From Fomitopsis serialis (Eukaryota; Basidiomycota; Agaricomycetes; Polyporales; Fomitopsidaceae): a stretch of DNA of 21,720 nucleotides. The stretch spans positions 1 to 21,720 of the forward strand of contig NW_025955536.1 in the NCBI RefSeq assembly GCF_022376445.1, given 5' to 3'. Positions 9,251 to 19,201 of this stretch are shown piece by piece; within the stretch, counting starts at the first letter, position 1, and every line of letters starts with the position of its first letter. The translations under genes and the position numbers were made by a program. The notes under the pieces are model-generated. The model had not been told where the DNA came from, searched no databases, and was given only the letters and a program-made list of their open reading frames with translations.

Positions 9251-9664
9251 CTACTCCCACCTGCTATTACTATCTTTCTCGAGCCTATCCAAAGAAAGGT
9301 GTGAATAAGAACGCTGCCCAGGTCCCTGAATAGTGCCGGTAGGGATACTAGCCAGACGCACCTCCGAGTTGAGTGGAGAAGGATCCTGCACAGCAGCATC
9401 GACAGGTCGACCAGCCCCATGCAGATTCAGGCCAGCACTCCTCCCTGAGAGCGACGAAGCGGAACGCCCCGGCCCAGCGATCGTCGACTCCAGTGTCCAC
9501 TGCGACATCGGCTGGGAGTTCACCACAGGGCGGGGGTTCGGCCTGCGCGGCATAACGGGCGGAACGTAGATGTCGTCTCGCGATAGGTGGGGATCATCCG
9601 GTCCGGGGAGGTCTCGCTCGCAATGGCAGCACCAGTTGAAAGCCTGGCGTAGGGCGCGGGACAT
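9251..9664 (-). CDS. Small Cys- and Pro-rich protein, CCxC...YxPP pair member 2
   Basis: An open frame from ATG at 9664 to TAG at 9251 encodes 137 residues. It starts MSRALRQAFNWCCHC, then PHLSRDDIYVPPVMP, then VVNSQPMSQW and a Ser/Pro/Gly-rich tail. The spacing matches the 8279-8668 protein: AL, an aromatic residue, CCxC, an acidic D(D/V)(I/V)Y.PP core, then V..SQP. The frame stays open upstream to 9877, but that part is unlike the neighbour, and ATCAAATGTC at 9664 is a reasonable start context. No family was recognised. A short GTGCGT..TTCAG intron near the 3' end is possible, but is a multiple of three and cannot be decided by eye. Function is unknown. Confidence 0.45.
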   Translation of the reverse strand: MSRALRQAFNWCCHCERDLPGPDDPHLSRDDIYVPPVMPRRPNPRPVVNSQPMSQWTLESTIAGPGRSASSLSGRSAGLNLHGAGRPVDAAVQDPSPLNSEVRLASIPTGTIQGPGQRSYSHLSLDRLEKDSNSRWE

Positions 9665-9950
9665 TTGATGCGGGGATGGCACGACGAAGGAGGTCGCGTC
9701 TTGGGCGGTGATCCCTACATACGCCCCGGACTGGATGCTATGTAGACATCTATGTATCGAAGCCAAGCGTGATCGAGGCGGGCTGATAAGTCGTTGCACG
9801 GCGCGCGCAATCGCCAGGGATATAATAACCGGCATGGGTACGCCAGTACCGTTCCTGCGTGGGTGGATGTGGTGCATCAGTGATTTGACGCAACACTGGT
9901 GTCAGTCATAGTCGAGTGACCCGTCCAACTGACCTGAACGTCTGATGTTA

Positions 9951-10246
9951 AGACAGGGCTCACGCACAACCATCCAGCTTGCGTGACATTGGCGCGCTAA
10001 GCTAATGGAGGCTTCGATCAGCCGTTTTAAAAAGATTCTTTCGCACAGTAATCTGCGGAATCGTAATGCGGACAAAACTGTGCGAGCAGATTTGCAGCCA
10101 TCGTAAACACGAAGTTTCCTATAGGTTTACGAGTGTAAGAGCAATAGCCGCTCAGCTGCCTGTTTGAGTGCGATACCTGCCTCGTATGGCTACTCCGAAG
10201 CCCGGTCACAGGTGTCACGCTGGATGGTTGTGCGTGAGCCCTGTCT
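9951..10246. mobile_element. MITE-like element with perfect 28-bp terminal inverted repeats (296 bp)
   Basis: The arms at 9951-9978 and 10219-10246 are perfectly complementary over 28 bases (outer end AGACAGGGCTCACG, inner end CCATCCAGC). TA flanks both ends (9949-9950, 10247-10248), consistent with a TA target duplication. The inside holds a further inverted pair (TCGCACAGT at 10041-10049, ACTGTGCGA at 10077-10085), so the whole unit can fold on itself. No transposase is encoded. It lies about 260 bases beyond the 3' end of the antizyme gene. The remaining bases of the 9665-10507 interval hold nothing I can name. Its arms differ from those of the element at 2970. Confidence 0.7.
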
Positions 10247-10507
10247 TATACATGGCCGTTTCGAGTGAAACTGAAGTGTCTGCCTTACTCACAAATTGTC
10301 TTAATCGAGCTGTTGGCATTATGGGGTCGTCAAGCTTCGAGTCTCTCATTCACGTCGCGCATGCAGTTAGCCACTCTGCCCCGACTGTAACAAGTGAAGA
10401 AATCGGATTCATAGGAGGATGTACGGGACAATACTGTATGGATCAGGCACACCTACGATCTTCCATGTATCATTGAGCAAAGCTACGACGAGCACGGCCA
10501 CCCAGGA

Positions 10508-11560
10508 TCATATTTCCAACCCGATCAGCACGTACGAGGAGTCGACTTCGAAGGGCGGCGCGGTAACGACGCTACCGCCAACATACATCAGGGAGTGGAG
10601 GAGATCGCCGAGGAAGGGCGAGCTCTTCTCCAGCGCGATGACCAGCGCAGAGCACTGCAGGCTCTCATCAGCAAGATCCAGGAGAGCAACAATACTACCG
10701 AGATGGTCAGCGATGGAACGATGTCACACGAATGCGGGACACACCTCTCCCTAATATTGACGGTCGCTGCGCTTTTCCCGTCTACGTAGAGCGTCTTGGG
10801 CCTGTTTGGCAACTGGAGGACGACACCGTCGAAATCGGCACCGAGGTTGGGAGCAGAGATGGAGACGCTGTTGGCGTGGGGCATAGCAGCCAGAGCGTTG
10901 CGCGGGAAGAGAGTAGAGAGGAACTCGAGAGCAGCATCGCGCTGCTTCGCACTAATGGCCGCGACGCTGCCTTCTCCGTCCTCGGCATCGTCAGGCGTCA
11001 ACGGCGGCGTGGCAATGTCGGGGACAGGGGCACGAGCGATCTTGCTGGCGATGTCCCTCGGAGCGCTCTTGGTCGGGTGGCTGGCTTGATCTTCCGGAGG
11101 CGGGGTAGGGAGGTAGATGGAACTGGCAGGGCTGTCGGTGCCGAAGGCTGAAAGCGTGGATGAAGTGTCGGAAGGAGGCGAAGAGGAGAAAATTGGCGTC
11201 AGACTGTCTGTCACCCAGTCTAACGACCCTCGATCAGGAGGGCATTTCGCTTTGGGGGTGTCAAAACCGCCACTGCAAATCCGGTAAGTCAGAAATGGTG
11301 GAAGAGCGGGCGAAAAAAGGACATACCCCGGGCCCGCCAGAGAACGTAGTAGAGTAGTAGTACATGTTGTTGCCGGGCGTGCGGCACACTGCAAGCACGC
11401 TAGGAGTCATGTCGGTGTAGAGAGCCCCATCTCCAACGGTTTGACGACCGTTGCTGCAAAAAACAATGTCAGTCCCAGTCCGATGAGATCTGAATGCTAC
11501 GCACGCGGGGCAAATACTAGATTGCTGTTTTGAAAGATTTGACATATTTGAATTCGACAT
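10508..11560 (-). CDS. OAZ1: Ornithine decarboxylase antizyme, expressed by +1 ribosomal frameshift
   Basis: Exons 11560-11505, 11453-11327, 11272-10745 and 10694-10508; introns of 51, 54 and 50 nt. The zero frame (start ATG 11560; a second ATG lies at 11545) gives 64 residues and ends TTT-TGA, with TGA at 11263-11261. Moving +1 at that point opens a 234-residue frame beginning DTPKAK and ending with the conserved antizyme fold: RPKTLYVDGKSAA, ALLDLADESLQCSALVIALE, LGDLLHSLMYVGG, PPFEVDSSYVLIGLEI. The total is about 298 residues. Antizyme binds ornithine decarboxylase monomers, sends them to the proteasome without ubiquitin and blocks polyamine uptake; polyamines stimulate the frameshift and so close a feedback loop. 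Between the shift site and the fold lies a Ser/Pro/Thr-rich stretch. The frame change is not explained by any intron, and its position is right for this family. Confidence 0.9.
11261..11266 (-). promoter_or_regulatory. Programmed +1 frameshift site (TTT-TGA)
   Basis: Reading on the minus strand, TGG CGG TTT TGA is zero frame and TTT (T) GAC ACC is the +1 frame. The slippery position lies 10 nt inside exon 3. A sense codon followed by UGA is the usual antizyme arrangement. Any stimulatory RNA structure or nascent peptide effect is not visible by eye. Confidence 0.85.
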
Positions 11561-12730
11561 GAGGTGCCAATTTGTTCGAGCGACTGATGGCGGCGTTGAG
11601 AGATGTGTTCGGGTTGAGCGACGGGATGAGCACTTACTGTGAGGATGATGCAGTGGCGAGGTCGATGCTATATCGTAGTCAGTCAGCAAACGGGCGAGAA
11701 CCTGCCTCTTCTTATGCCCGTGTCCGTGGCAGTACCCCGATCACCGCCCCACGTGGCTGTGGCCCGTTGCCATCTTTGGCAATGCGTCTCGGACCCTCCG
11801 CCGTCGGATTACCCTGTCAAAGACGGCTCCATTCCTCTGCGCATGCGTCGTCAACGCGGACCAGCCCAGGTCTTACTCGCCTGCTCGAGTCCGTACTTCT
11901 GCGCTCGAAGGATCGCGAACCCCTTCGTGACGCTGGTATCCAGAGGTCGTGGCAAATTGTCGCGCCAGCATGGAAGACAAATGACACCATATGACTGGCG
12001 AATGACCAGCCCTCTCCAATCCCAGGCAATCCAACAATCTCCACAGTACCCACTATCTGCAATGTCTGGCGCGAGAAGTCTCAGTCAGAACGCGACGTTG
12101 GCTTTGGACAGGCCGCACCGTGAACACGAGTACAGATAACAGCGACGTCGATTGTTGTTTTCCTCGTATGTCATCGCGAGAAGCCAATGGCCATGGTACG
12201 TTACGGCACTGGGCCCAGGGCTTTGCAGACAAGAACGACTGGTTGGCGACTAGTATGTACTGGCTCCAACCATACACTCGACGTTGGATTCTCCGAATCC
12301 CCGTTCAGCGCTGTAGGTGACAGCTTGACTTCGTGTTAACGCCATCTGCAGCATCTTCGAGCCACCCCGGCCTCGGGTAGATCGAGTCTCGACACAGTCC
12401 TCATCAACTAAGTAACTTAGCTGCAGGAGAGACAGTCATCATGAGAACCTAGGAACGCAGATACGTTCAGCATATCATCGCTTTGAAGTCATCTGCTCAC
12501 TAGCACGCACTATATGCCGATACAGGTTAGGACCCTTGCCTTGGGACAAGCGCACACTGATGAAGTAGTGAACAATAGCAGATCTACTGCTGCGAAGCCG
12601 CAGATGCGATTCAAACGACGATGACAAGTACAAGTTGGTCAATACAAGCACAAGGGGACATACAATCTAAGCCTACTAATACGGTTCAATTCCGAATCAT
12701 TCCTCTCAATTCTACTCCTGCGGCTCAACC
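11561..12730. other. About 1.17 kb with no supported gene
   Basis: This should contain the antizyme promoter and leader, and the 3' region of the Ser/Thr/Pro-rich gene. Plus-strand frames (11639-12139, 166 codons; 12120-12320) have no family resemblance. The B-box-like GGTTCAATTCC near 12682 lacks the rest of a tRNA. Confidence 0.5.
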
Positions 12731-13781
12731 TCAACGTGTCAAACGAAGCATCTCGGTGAAGACATCGCCTTGACCGGTAGAGCTGCCCAACGGACGGCCA
12801 TTCCCGACGAGAACAAGAGGTCTCCGAGGTCTATCTCGGGCCAAGTGATGGAAGCCAAGAGCGGGCGCGTGAAAAGACGCGGACGGTTGGAGCAAAGTGA
12901 CGATGTCGTCAAACAGGTTCACAGCTGCCCTCGTCGGATCTCTATCATTATGTGACTTCAGGGCCCTAGCGTCGGGGTACGTGGGTCGATGGCAGACGAT
13001 GTGGCTACGATCGATGATGGCAGAAACTGTTGACTGCAAGCTAGATTATTATTTGGTTAGGACAGCTGTACACATCGACGCCTACCTGTCTCCTGGCGTT
13101 GGTAGCAACAGGGCTAGCGATGCCTGCTGACGAATTGCGCACAGACGTGGCTGTACTGGGGACCATCCCAGAGCGCGGCGCGGTTGTGGAACGGGCTGAC
13201 CGGCTAGTCGGGGGGAGTTGTAGGTCCACGGGAACCGCATTGAGATCGATTGGGTGTGGTCGGGAGGAAGATGAAGATGTGGTCACGGGGGAGGGCGTCA
13301 GTCGATCGGGTCCGCCACTTCGAGTGGAAGACACGCTTCCGGCTCTAGACGGTTCGGGATAATCGCAGTGTACGAAGGGGCCATCGTCTCGGATATGGCA
13401 TCCAGAGTCTGGCTCACTAGGGCTGTTGGACGGTAGAGGTACCTGGCTGGTAGCGATGGACTGCAGTTCTGTTTCGGTAGAACGCGGTGTGGTCATGACG
13501 GTGGAGGATGAGTGGAACGGGGTTTCCGCGTGTGCGCTGGTTCCAACGCAAGACATTGCTGACGATGAGCCAGACTTCGAGGTGCTTGAAGGAGCGGCGT
13601 GTCCTGACCGGCCGGACACAGATCGGATGTCTGTTTCTGTCGCGTCTCTCCCCGGGGCTCGGGCGTTGGACGACATGTTAAGGGTGCCAGCGTAAAGACT
13701 GGTCACGCGTGAACGCTGTTCGCTCCCGAAAACGGGAGCGACGTCCAAGTCGTTCTCAACGCCTGCGAGCCAAGAACAGAT
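12731..13781 (-). CDS. Ser/Thr/Pro-rich protein of unknown function (5' end uncertain)
   Basis: Two exons are well supported: 13781-13086 and 13033-12731 (stop TGA 12731-12733), split by a 52-nt intron with donor GTAGGC and acceptor TTGCAG, phase 0. The first internal ATG is at 13676, giving 297 residues. The frame remains open upstream to an acceptor (CTTCAG) at 13782, and a candidate 88-nt intron (13869-13782, donor GTGAGC) would join in phase 0 to a further Ser-rich exon reading VFGRQRNDDDAK that runs to about 13973. The body is dominated by Ser, Thr, Pro and Arg (SSSSSRPHPIDLNAVPVDL, SRSARSTTAPRSG). The second exon is less biased and may be folded (NLFDDIVTLLQPSASFHAPALG). I recognise no domain. 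Low-complexity regulatory proteins of this kind are common in fungi, but no role can be inferred. Confidence 0.5.
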
Positions 13782-14433
13782 CTGAAGGTTGCAACACCGG
13801 AATGCGCGGGGGAGGTCAGGGGTATCGGCAGTGTTAGATCTAGCGTAAGTGCGTAGGGTGATCGCTCACCTTCGCGTCGTCGTCATTCCGCTGCCGTCCA
13901 AAAACTCTTAGAAGTGGACTAACAACCGGAGCTGTCGACGATGAGGTCGGATACGAGGAAGACGGCGTGCAGTCTGCAAGGGTTGCGTTCAAAAACGCTG
14001 TCAATCATTCACGAGAATATAGATCGCATCTGATATAGATATCTGCGCGGAGCTGTGTAAAACTCAGAGCGACTGCAGCATGGGTGCGGCCCAGCGAAGT
14101 AGTGCAATAGCAATGCCAGTTCGAACGTACCGGGCGGCATAATGATGTTATTCAAATGAAAGAGTCCGTCATATTTAGGGTCTTATGGCAAGACTCTTGT
14201 CAATCTTGTCTGGACGATGTCTACTTGTGGTGAACGGCAGCACCGGCGGAGGAGGTTCTGAACTTACAGTAAGTACCGTGACCGCGCTTCTTCAGTCGCC
14301 TTTTGAAATCGAGGTTCCGAACCGCGGTACGCGTGTCGGTCGGTCAAAGTGTCTTCACAGCGCGTAACGAGGTCGTGGCAGATCGGAGGAGGGGGTGGTC
14401 GTTGCGCAAGAACGTTTGACTGCGCGTCGTCGA
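13782..14433. other. About 650 bases without a supported gene
   Basis: Apart from the possible 5' exon of the Ser-rich gene (about 13870-13973), nothing in this interval is recognisable. It lies between divergently transcribed genes, so it should hold the promoters of both the Ser-rich gene and RPS2. Confidence 0.45.
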
Positions 14434-14443
14434 ATATATATAT
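14434..14443 (+). promoter_or_regulatory. Possible TATA element of RPS2
   Basis: A TATATATATA run lies about 190 bases upstream of a pyrimidine-rich CTTTCCTC (14630-14637), the kind of tract where ribosomal protein gene transcripts often begin. The distance is longer than usual for a TATA box, so the call is weak. Confidence 0.25.
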
Positions 14444-14643
14444 GCAGAAGTACGTAGTCTGACAACTTTTGTCCTTCGAGACGTTCGAGTGGGGCCGGCC
14501 CAGACTCCAGAGCGTGCAGTCAGCCAGGCCACCGGGTGCACGGGGTCCTGGGCGCTCCGGTGCAAGTCTCAGCCACCACACGTCGACCGTGCAAAGCCAT
14601 CCGCGCACCCACCGGCGAGCTCGACATCGACTTTCCTCAAGAC

Positions 14644-14847
14644 GTGAGTATCATTCTGTTGCCGTCGTGCTGGGGATGCGGAGAGGAGGCTGTCTATGAC
14701 ACTCTGGACGAGTATGGGGGTCCTACGTTGTCTGGTCGCGATGGATGGAGCGATGTAGCGTTGGATGATCTTCGACCAGTCTGCGTAGACGGGCTCCTCT
14801 CTCGGGCTCGTAGCTTTCTCATGCTGACCGGTCTGTTTGGTGTCCAG
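14644..14847 (+). other. Probable leader (5' UTR) intron of RPS2
   Basis: Donor GTGAGT follows CTCAAGAC at 14643. The far end has a branch-like CTGAC, a short pyrimidine stretch and acceptor GTCCAG at 14847, 21 bases before the RPS2 start codon. At 204 nt it is longer than the coding introns here. The open frame that crosses it (14536-14850) shows no family likeness. Confidence 0.5.
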
Positions 14848-14868
14848 TAAACTTCTCAGCAAAACACA

Positions 14869-15083
14869 ATGGCTGACGCTGGACGCGGACGCGGTGGATT
14901 TGGGCGTGGACGTGGTGACCGTGGACGTGGTGACCGTGGACGGGGCCGTCGGGGCCCCCGTCGCGGAGGCCGCAAGGACGAGGAGAAGGAGTGGTGAGTC
15001 TCACAGATTCCTCCGCATGTGAACGAACCGTTCGAACATTGTCAATCGAAAGGGTTCCCGTCACGAAGCTCGGTCGTCTCGTT

Positions 15084-15127
<44 letters not shown>

Positions 15128-15769
15128 GCTCCCCGTCAAGGAGTACCAGATCGTCGACTACTTCCTGCCGAAGCTCAAGGACGAGGTCATGAAGATCATG
15201 CCCGTGCAGAAGCAGACCCGTGCCGGTCAGCGCACGCGTTTCAAGGCGTTCGTCGCGATTGGTGACTTCGAGGGCCACGTCGGTCTTGGTGTGAAGTGCG
15301 CGAAGGAAGTCGCGACTGCTATCCGGGGAGCCATCATCCTTGCGAAGCTCTCTGTAATTCCCGTTCGTCGGGGTTACTGGGGTGCTGCGCTCGGTGAGCC
15401 ACACACCGTGCCCTCGAAGGTCAGCGGGAAGGTCGGTTCCGTCATGTGCCGTCTCATCCCCGCACCAAGAGGTACTGGCCTCGTTGCTGCGCCTGCGTCG
15501 AAGCGTTTGCTGCAGCTTGCTGGTGTCGAGGATTGCTACACGCAGTCGAAGGGTTCGACTGCAACTATGGGCAACTTCTTGAAGGCGACCTTTGCTGCCG
15601 TGCGTAGTGTTTATCTGCTTGCTTTCGGTAAAGCTGACGGACAGCACAGATCACAAAAACATACTCCTTCCTCACCCCCGATCTTTGGCGCGAGATCCCT
15701 GTGTCCAAGTACCCTTACGACGAGCACAGTGCGCATCTTCAGCTTGCGGCAGGCAAGAAGGCGTACTAG
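14869..15769 (+). CDS. RPS2: 40S ribosomal protein uS5 (S2)
   Basis: Three exons, 14869-14993, 15053-15599 and 15650-15769, join to 263 residues. This is the eukaryotic uS5 protein of the small subunit, near the mRNA entry channel and important for decoding accuracy. The N-terminus is an RGG-type tail ([18 protein letters not shown]), partly a direct repeat of CGTGGACGTGGTGAC; in other eukaryotes this tail is methylated by the arginine methyltransferase PRMT3. The S5 RNA-binding domain follows ([36 protein letters not shown]), then the C-terminal domain ([46 protein letters not shown]), ending KKAY. The third exon is the part copied at 2261. The antiporter gene follows 714 bases downstream on the same strand. 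Confidence 0.97.
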
Positions 15770-18700
15770 ATTTTTCCGAGGAAAGCCTTATTGCATGTCG
15801 TTAAAATCATCTCGTTGCTATGTCCATTATGCTAGGCATGTCCAAGCATTGTACTCTCACACATCGACTTATTTGCTGTGGTGTTGTTGACGAAGTGCTC
15901 CGCTCCACATTTGCCAGGTTGTGAGAACATCATATTGTTGCGCATCCATGTCTCGATTCAGTGTTTGCACCACATTGGCGTGCCAATGTGAACGTGAATA
16001 CTGACGACAAAGCGTCGACGACCAGCAGGAGCGGAAATTCCAAGTACTGCCTGATGAGTAGGCGCAGGTCGGCACTTGTTTCGCCGAGTAAGTACCCTAG
16101 ATCATGATCTGTCCTAGGAAGATCTGGCAGATCTGCACTCTAGCCGCTGTGGCGCCACAACTCCAGTAGAACCGTAACAGGGTGATATCAGGTCTGTGTT
16201 AGGGTTTAAGTCCCGTTCTGTGTTCAATTCACTTCCCATTGGCGATCATACCAGCTCCATTTCCGGACTCTGGCACGACTCAACCACACCCTATTAGACA
16301 CCTCAGATTGGGAGTACGTAGTACTATTAGTACTGGCACTGCTCAGAACCGTCACCGGCCCCGGGACTCGTGCTAACAGTACAAGCTTCGAACTTTACAC
16401 CCAAATCTATTTAATGAACTTCAAAAGTGCGGTCCACACGTGGCTGGCGGCCTTGCTCACTCGTTCACTGAACCTTCGATTCCATGGGCGAAGAATTGTT
16501 GCAAGTGCGTCTTTCGTCTAAAACGCTGAACAATTCACAAACTTGTCCTTCAGGTCACCGACCCAAGCCTCTCGTACATTGTACTGGGAGGCTTTGTAGT
16601 CATTGTACGTATTACTCTGTGCTGTATGAGATTCGCCGTCAGCTCCGCCCTGTGCCTCGTGGCTGCCTCCTCAGAGGTGGTGTTCGTCGCCGCCTGAGCA
16701 AATATGTTTTAACCAGTAACAGAGATGCTGACTTAGAGCACTCCTAGTTCACCATGATGTCGCTGCTCATAAAAGACAAGGTGCGCCATTTTTCAATATT
16801 TCAGTGGAGATTATGGCTGAATTTCCTCGCCGTCATCAGCTATACATCAACGAAGTCGTGATCGGAACCGCATTCGGCATCGTCATTGGGCCCTACTGTG
16901 CAAACGCATTCGACCCGAGATCATGGGGCGATCACACCAACGCCATTACTCTGGAAGTGATGCGGGTCGTCCTCGCTATCGGCCTCTTCGCCATTGGCGT
17001 GGAGCTGCCACAGTCGTATATGGCGGATCATGCGAAGTCGCTTCTCGTCGTGGTTGTTCCCACTATGGCTTTCGGTTGGATCGTCGTTGCAGGTAAGTCT
17101 CAGGTTCATCGACGTAGTAGACCACTTTTTTACTGATGACTTTGATCACCCGAAAGCGGTCATATATTTGTTGTTCCCGTCCTACAACTACATCTCGGCA
17201 TTGGTCATAGCGGCCTGCTTGACACCTACCGACCCTATCATCAGTGCGGCCATAGTCGGTGCGAATATTATATCCGCACCCCGCAGATATAAGCCTGATC
17301 CCTTACACCCCTACAGGAGGGAAGTATGCCCTGAATAACGTACCAGTCAACTTGCGTCAAATTCTGTCCGCAGAGTCTGCCGCAAATGATGGACTCGCGT
17401 ATCCCTTCTTGAGCATCTCCATCTACCTGACCCTCGAGAGCTCGCGGGCAACGGCAATCGAGAAATGGTTCCTCATAGGCTGGCTATGTAAGTCCGATAA
17501 TCGCATATCCTCTATCCATCCTCGCTAACATACTGTACAGACGAGGTCATCCTAGGCACTGTGCTCGGAGCTGTGCTAGGTATGCCAGTCTGTGGATGAC
17601 GCTCGCCGCCTACTCACGCCTAGTACACGGACAGGCACACTGTTTTGCAGGCTCATGAAGATATCCTATCGCATGGGATTCATAAACCGCGAATCATATG
17701 TCGCGCAGTACCTAGCACTCACGCTGTTCACGATCGGGATCGTCAGTACTCTGGGAAGCGATGACCTACTGGCAGCATTTGCGGCGGGTGCGTGGGCTGT
17801 ATGTCTCCTGTCTCCGTCTCGTCACTCATCATGGTGTACCATACCTTAGGCACTGCCATCAATTGGGACGGGAATTTCCACGCCGTGACGGCGAACGAGG
17901 CCTTTTCGCCGGTCATTGACTTGCTCCTCAACTGCGTATGCTTCGTGTACATTGGCGCTTGGCTGCCTTTCGACCAGTATAACCGGATCGACCTGGGCAT
18001 CACGCCGTGGAGGCTGGTGATTTTGTTCATCCTTATTCTCATAGTCCGGCGCATCCCGCCTCTGCTCTTGTTCTTCAAGTGGGTGCCTGAGATTGCCAAC
18101 TGGCGTGAAGCAATGTTCTCTGGACACTTCGGTATGTAGCTGATTTCGAAAGCGTGTGTCTCAATGCTGACCTCATTCATCGCAGGACCGGTCAGTACTT
18201 TACTGTTCTACACTAAATTTCTAGCCCTCATATCCCCCGCAGATGGGCGTCGGAGCTGTCTTCGTGTCCACTCTGGCAGCCACCAGACTCCCGACGCCAC
18301 ACAACCCTCCTGAGAATCAGGCTGAGCTGCTGGCCGCAACCGTACAAACAGTTGTCTCCTTTGTCGTGCTTGGTTCTATCATCATTCGTAAGGACATTCA
18401 GTGTTTTCGAGTCGCACGCCTTTCTGACTCTCTGTAGATGGCCTGTCTATACCTTTCTTCTCTTTCGGCAAGAAAATGCGGGCACGCACACTCTCCATTA
18501 AGCGCACATGGACGCCTCGTCACGGCGGCATCCCCGACTGGCTTCTGGCAGCTCGCCATTCATTCCTAGAGAGCCCGCCTTCCACCTTCACCAGCATGGA
18601 TCCGGAGCAGGGCCAAGAAATGAATGTGCGCGAGGCGGAGACTCTGCCTGACGGACACATGGTATCGCACATTGCCAGTGTTCAGTCTGAGAGAGTCGAG

Positions 18701-19117
18701 CTCACTCCGGATGGCCACGGTATTCTTCTGCATTCGCCCGTCCGGGCCTGGCTCGACAAGGCTCTGGAATCACGGCGCGGACGAACCAGGTAAACACCCA
18801 CGTCTATCGGTGTCACCAAAGGTATCCATGCTGACCATTTCTCTGCGGCTCAGATTCGCCTCGATAATGACCCTGCGGCGCTTCGCGAACCTGGCCCCGA
18901 CTACAAGCCTGAGTCAAACTCGGAGTCTGCCAGCCTACGTACCCCGAGATCGATTCGCCTCGAACAGAGCGGTGACCCGTTCGCCCAGAGTTTCGCTTCC
19001 ACCTTGCATGCACCTGAAGGCATGGATGGAAAGCAGCCTGGTGCTGTGACTCCGAACAAGTCTCAATTCGTAGAAGTGCGCGAGGAAGTGGTCACGGCGG
19101 ATGAAGAGCCTGCCTAT
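15666..19117 (+). repeat. Segmental duplication, right (source) copy
   Basis: This partner of 2261-5936 is continuous with the intact RPS2 gene on its left and with a family-like antiporter C-terminus on its right. It lacks the 328-bp element found in the left copy. The 714 bases between the RPS2 stop and the antiporter start (15770-16483) contain no gene. Intron 3 of the antiporter is 143 nt here and 101 nt in the left copy; most other introns match within a few bases. Confidence 0.93.
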
Positions 19118-19201
19118 AACATGGGCATAGCCCAGGGCGAACACGAACACTCGACTGTGCAACAGACTGTCAAGACTCTGCACTTTCCCGACGCCAAATG
19201 A
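16484..19201 (+). CDS. Na+(K+)/H+ antiporter, Nha1/Sod2 type, copy B, with apparent 1-nt frame break in the tail
   Basis: Exons: 16484-16504, 16554-16604, 16748-16780, 16840-17092, 17157-17258, 17317-17487, 17541-17579, 17635-17787, 17850-18131, 18186-18190, 18243-18387, 18438-18789, 18854-19201. The membrane core equals copy A in layout and motifs (LTPTDPIISAAIVG, SAESAANDGLAYPF, GSDDLLAAFAAG) and includes the same 5-nt exon. It begins MGEELLQVTDPSLSYIVLGG. Exon 12 is one base shorter than in copy A (TATTCTTC at 18721-18728 against TATTTCTTC), so it ends in phase 2, while exon 13 is natural in phase 0 (IRLDNDPAALREPG to TVKTLHFPDAK). Read literally, the protein would follow another frame after about residue 513 and stop at 19049. 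All membrane segments lie before the break, so transport may survive. An assembly error in the T run is an equally good explanation. Confidence 0.85.

Noticed and set aside
11639..12139. Plus-strand frame of 166 codons upstream of antizyme
   Set aside because: Composition looks random, with no motif, no splice structure and no family likeness.
12620..12700. Possible tRNA (GGTTCAATTCC resembles a T-loop/B box)
   Set aside because: The flanking bases do not form a T stem, and no A box or acceptor stem could be paired.
14536..14850. Open frame of 104 codons just before RPS2
   Set aside because: It crosses a likely leader intron with GTGAGT and GTCCAG borders, and shows no family likeness.
15042..15647. 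Long minus-strand frame (201 codons)
   Set aside because: It is antisense to RPS2 exons 2-3, where codon bias keeps the opposite frame open; it has no family resemblance.
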